35,006 nucleotides of DNA from Pseudomonadota bacterium (GTDB lineage: Bacteria; Pseudomonadota; Alphaproteobacteria; Acetobacterales; Acetobacteraceae), in the NCBI GenBank assembly GCA_021851785.1, contig JAJZBV010000003.1, positions 51,269-86,274 on the forward strand. The letters are read 5' to 3'. Positions within the stretch are counted from its first letter, which is position 1, and each line of letters starts with the position of its first letter. The notes below the pieces were generated by a model, which searched no databases, was not told where the DNA came from, and was given only the letters and a program-made list of their open reading frames with translations. The position numbers and the translations under genes were made by a program. Positions 33,278-35,006 of this stretch are shown piece after piece.

Positions 33278-34045
33278 TCAGGCGTTTTCCTCGCGCGGCT
33301 CGCGGATATCGCGCCATTCCTCGGTGAACGGCTTTTTCAGGAACGTCGCCCAGAAGAAATTGAGCGAATAGCGGAGCCCGATGGTCACCACCCCCTCGCC
33401 CTTGAGGCGGCGGCCGGAGGAATGGGCGGGGAGGGCAAAGGTGAATTTCACCCGCCCGATGCGGCTGAGGCGCCGGGCGAGATCGGTATCCTCGCCATAG
33501 AAGCTGAACCGGTCATTGGCGGCGCCGAGCCGCGCCATCGCGTCGCGCCGGACGACGAAATTGCCGCCTTGCAGCATGGCGCCGACCCTGAGCGCGTAGT
33601 GGTTGACGAGATAGACGGCGTAGGCGAGGCGGTAATAGAACCCGATCACGCGCCGCACGCCGGGCGAAAGGTCACGATAGAGATAGGGGCCGCTCAGCGC
33701 GACGAGCCGCGCGTCCCGCGCGAATTCGGCGCGGACGCGGGCAAGCCAGCCGGGCGGCAGAGTCGTGTCGGCGTCGATATTGGCAACGAGGGCGCCGGAA
33801 CTCGCGACGAACCCGGCCCAGCGCGCCCGGACCAGCCCCTTGCGCGGCTCATCCACCACTCGCACACCCTCGCTCGCGCGGGCGATGTCGCCGGTCTGGT
33901 CGGTGCTGGCGTTATTGACGACGATGATTTCCACCTCGTGCCCGAGCGCGAGCCCCTCGCGCGTGATCTCGGCGCGGATCGCGGCGAGCGTTTCGGCCAG
34001 CAGGGCTTCCTCGTTATAGGCCGGCACGACGAAGCTGATCAGCAT
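33278..34045 (-). CDS. Family 2 glycosyltransferase
   Basis: 255 residues from ATG 34045, with AAGGAG nine bases upstream. GT-A fold: the N-terminus ISFVVPAYNEEALLAETLAA, the nucleotide site VNNASTDQTGDIA, the DxD motif in VANIDADTTLPPGW, and the acidic catalytic region FYGEDTDLARRL. It uses a nucleotide-diphospho sugar in the cytoplasm. No membrane helices of the polymerising type are evident, apart from a short amphipathic region (VIGFYYRLAYAVYLVNHYAL). The acceptor and sugar are unknown. It overlaps the upstream glycosyltransferase stop by seven bases, so the two enzymes are translationally coupled and probably act in one glycan or glycolipid pathway. Confidence 0.93.
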   Translation of the reverse strand: MLISFVVPAYNEEALLAETLAAIRAEITREGLALGHEVEIIVVNNASTDQTGDIARASEGVRVVDEPRKGLVRARWAGFVASSGALVANIDADTTLPPGWLARVRAEFARDARLVALSGPYLYRDLSPGVRRVIGFYYRLAYAVYLVNHYALRVGAMLQGGNFVVRRDAMARLGAANDRFSFYGEDTDLARRLSRIGRVKFTFALPAHSSGRRLKGEGVVTIGLRYSLNFFWATFLKKPFTEEWRDIREPREENA

Positions 34046-35006
34046 GGGAGGGCTCTCCTTGGCCGGGAAGCCTGGCTGGCGATGGCGGGAAGCGGCGCGC
34101 GCGAGGCACGCGCCGGGTTGGCGTGAAGGGGGGCGAGATTGGCAAGAAACTGCCGCGCCGAGGCGGCCCAGGAAAACCCCTCCGCGAAGCGCCGGCATTG
34201 CCCGCGATCGAGGGTGAGCGCCGCGCGCGCGGCGTATCCGAGATCGCGATCGAGCACGCCGACCAGGGGACATGCGCCGCCCAGCACCTCGCTCGGGGCG
34301 GCCGCCGGAAACGCCGCGATCGGCAGGCCGGAGGCGAGGGCTTCGAGGAGGACGAGGCCGAAAGTGTCGGTCCGGCTCGGGAAGACGAAGACATCGGCGC
34401 TGGCATAAAGCCGGGCGAGCGCTGCCCCCTCGATCGCGCCGAGAAAATGCGCCTCCGGATAGGCACGCATCAAGGCCGCCCGCACCGGCCCGTCACCGAC
34501 GACGAGTTTACTCCCCGGCAAATCGAGGGCGAGAAAGGCCGGGAGATTTTTTTCCACGGCAAGCCGCCCGACCGAGAGGAAAATGGGGCGCGGGTAGGGG
34601 AGGGGGGCGGCGTTACGGGGGTGAAACAGCGTGAGATCGACGCCGCGCGACCAGAATTGCATGTTTCCGAACCCGCGCTCGGCGAGTTCGGCGGCGAGCG
34701 TTTGGGTCGCCACCATCATGCCCGCCCCACGCCCATGAAAACCGCGCAGCCAGCGATAGGTGAGCCGGCGCGGCAACGCGAAGCGGGCGGCGAGGTAATC
34801 CGGAAAGCTGGTATGATAGGCGGTGGTGAAGGACCAGCCGGCGCGGCGGGCGATGGCGCAAGCGGCGAGGCCGAGCGGCCCCTCGGTCGCGATATGGAGC
34901 GAATCGGGGGCGAAAGCGGCGAGCAGGGCTGCGAGCCGGCGGCGCGGCCAGAGGGCGAGGCGGATTTCGGGATAGATCGGGCAGGGGAGGGTCCGGAACC
35001 GGTCCG
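34039..35006 (-). CDS. Family 4 (GT-B) glycosyltransferase, 5' end outside the window
   Basis: The frame is open to the right edge, so the start is missing; at least 321 residues are visible. The N-lobe part includes HIATEGPLGLAACAIARR and TAYHTSFPDYLAARFALP. The C-lobe includes WSRGVDLTLFHP, LSVGRLAVEKNLP, VGDGPVRAAL, and the donor-binding stretch SADVFVFPSRTDTFGLVLLE followed by ALASGLP. This is typical of retaining GT4 enzymes close to alpha-mannosyltransferase or glycolipid-glycosyltransferase types (YHTSFPDY is common there). It is the first visible gene of a minus-strand pair with the GT2 gene, whose start lies inside its last codons. Donor and acceptor are not determinable. Confidence 0.9.
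   Translation of the reverse strand, partial: DRFRTLPCPIYPEIRLALWPRRRLAALLAAFAPDSLHIATEGPLGLAACAIARRAGWSFTTAYHTSFPDYLAARFALPRRLTYRWLRGFHGRGAGMMVATQTLAAELAERGFGNMQFWSRGVDLTLFHPRNAAPLPYPRPIFLSVGRLAVEKNLPAFLALDLPGSKLVVGDGPVRAALMRAYPEAHFLGAIEGAALARLYASADVFVFPSRTDTFGLVLLEALASGLPIAAFPAAAPSEVLGGACPLVGVLDRDLGYAARAALTLDRGQCRRFAEGFSWAASARQFLANLAPLHANPARASRAPLPAIASQASRPRRALPC

Overview
The window is GC-rich, densely coded chromosomal DNA of a Gram-negative bacterium. Gene content and order (Mrp, HflK, HflC, DegP/HtrA together; HldE heptose synthesis; ArgB; a twin-arginine-exported peptide-type ABC system) and the codon style point to an alphaproteobacterium. Rhodospirillales or Acetobacteraceae is my best guess; it rests on overall resemblance and not on a phylogenetic marker, since no rRNA lies here.

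Layout. 34-119: tRNA-Tyr(GTA), followed by tandem copies of its own 3' end. 265-3353 (+): a UDP-sugar 4,6-dehydratase of the CapD/WbpM type and a DegT-type sugar aminotransferase, together enough to make a 4-amino-4,6-dideoxy sugar nucleotide. 3357-9752 (-): argB, an exported alpha/beta hydrolase and a large RND efflux permease without adaptor or outer-membrane partner. 10136-11098 (+): a D-2-hydroxyacid dehydrogenase, preceded by a small ORF with a near-perfect ribosome site and by a strong hairpin. 11112-11236: a composite palindromic repeat between convergent genes, part of which recurs at 28232-28268. 11235-14294: a thioesterase (-), hldE (+), a membrane methyltransferase-like protein (-) and a GtrA-type protein (-).

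14441-21429 (+) is one tightly coupled operon for a dipeptide/oligopeptide-class ABC importer: two paralogous Tat-exported binding proteins, two permeases and two ATPases. Most junctions overlap by 1-4 bases. 21649-24748 (+) is a P-type cation ATPase plus a short DedA protein. The pair looks inserted: a fragment of an unrelated reading frame lies just before it and non-coding debris just after. 24963-26750 (+) is recQ. 26791-29408 (-) carries an orphan sensor histidine kinase and the Mrp/ApbC iron-sulfur carrier, which has a His-rich linker. 29562-33226 (+) is hflK-hflC-degP, the membrane-protease control and periplasmic quality-control block. 33278-35006 (-) holds two overlapping glycosyltransferases; the first is cut by the window edge.

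The common theme is the cell envelope: sugar-nucleotide and LPS heptose synthesis, glycosyltransferases, GtrA, HflKC/DegP and several transporters. Most of the window is ordinary core genome. The parts most worth a second look are the tRNA 3'-end tandem repeat, the palindromic repeat family, the leader-ORF/hairpin arrangement, the atypical RND permease and the ATPase/DedA insertion with its flanking gene remnant. I found no CRISPR array, intact insertion sequence, prophage or recognisable defence system.
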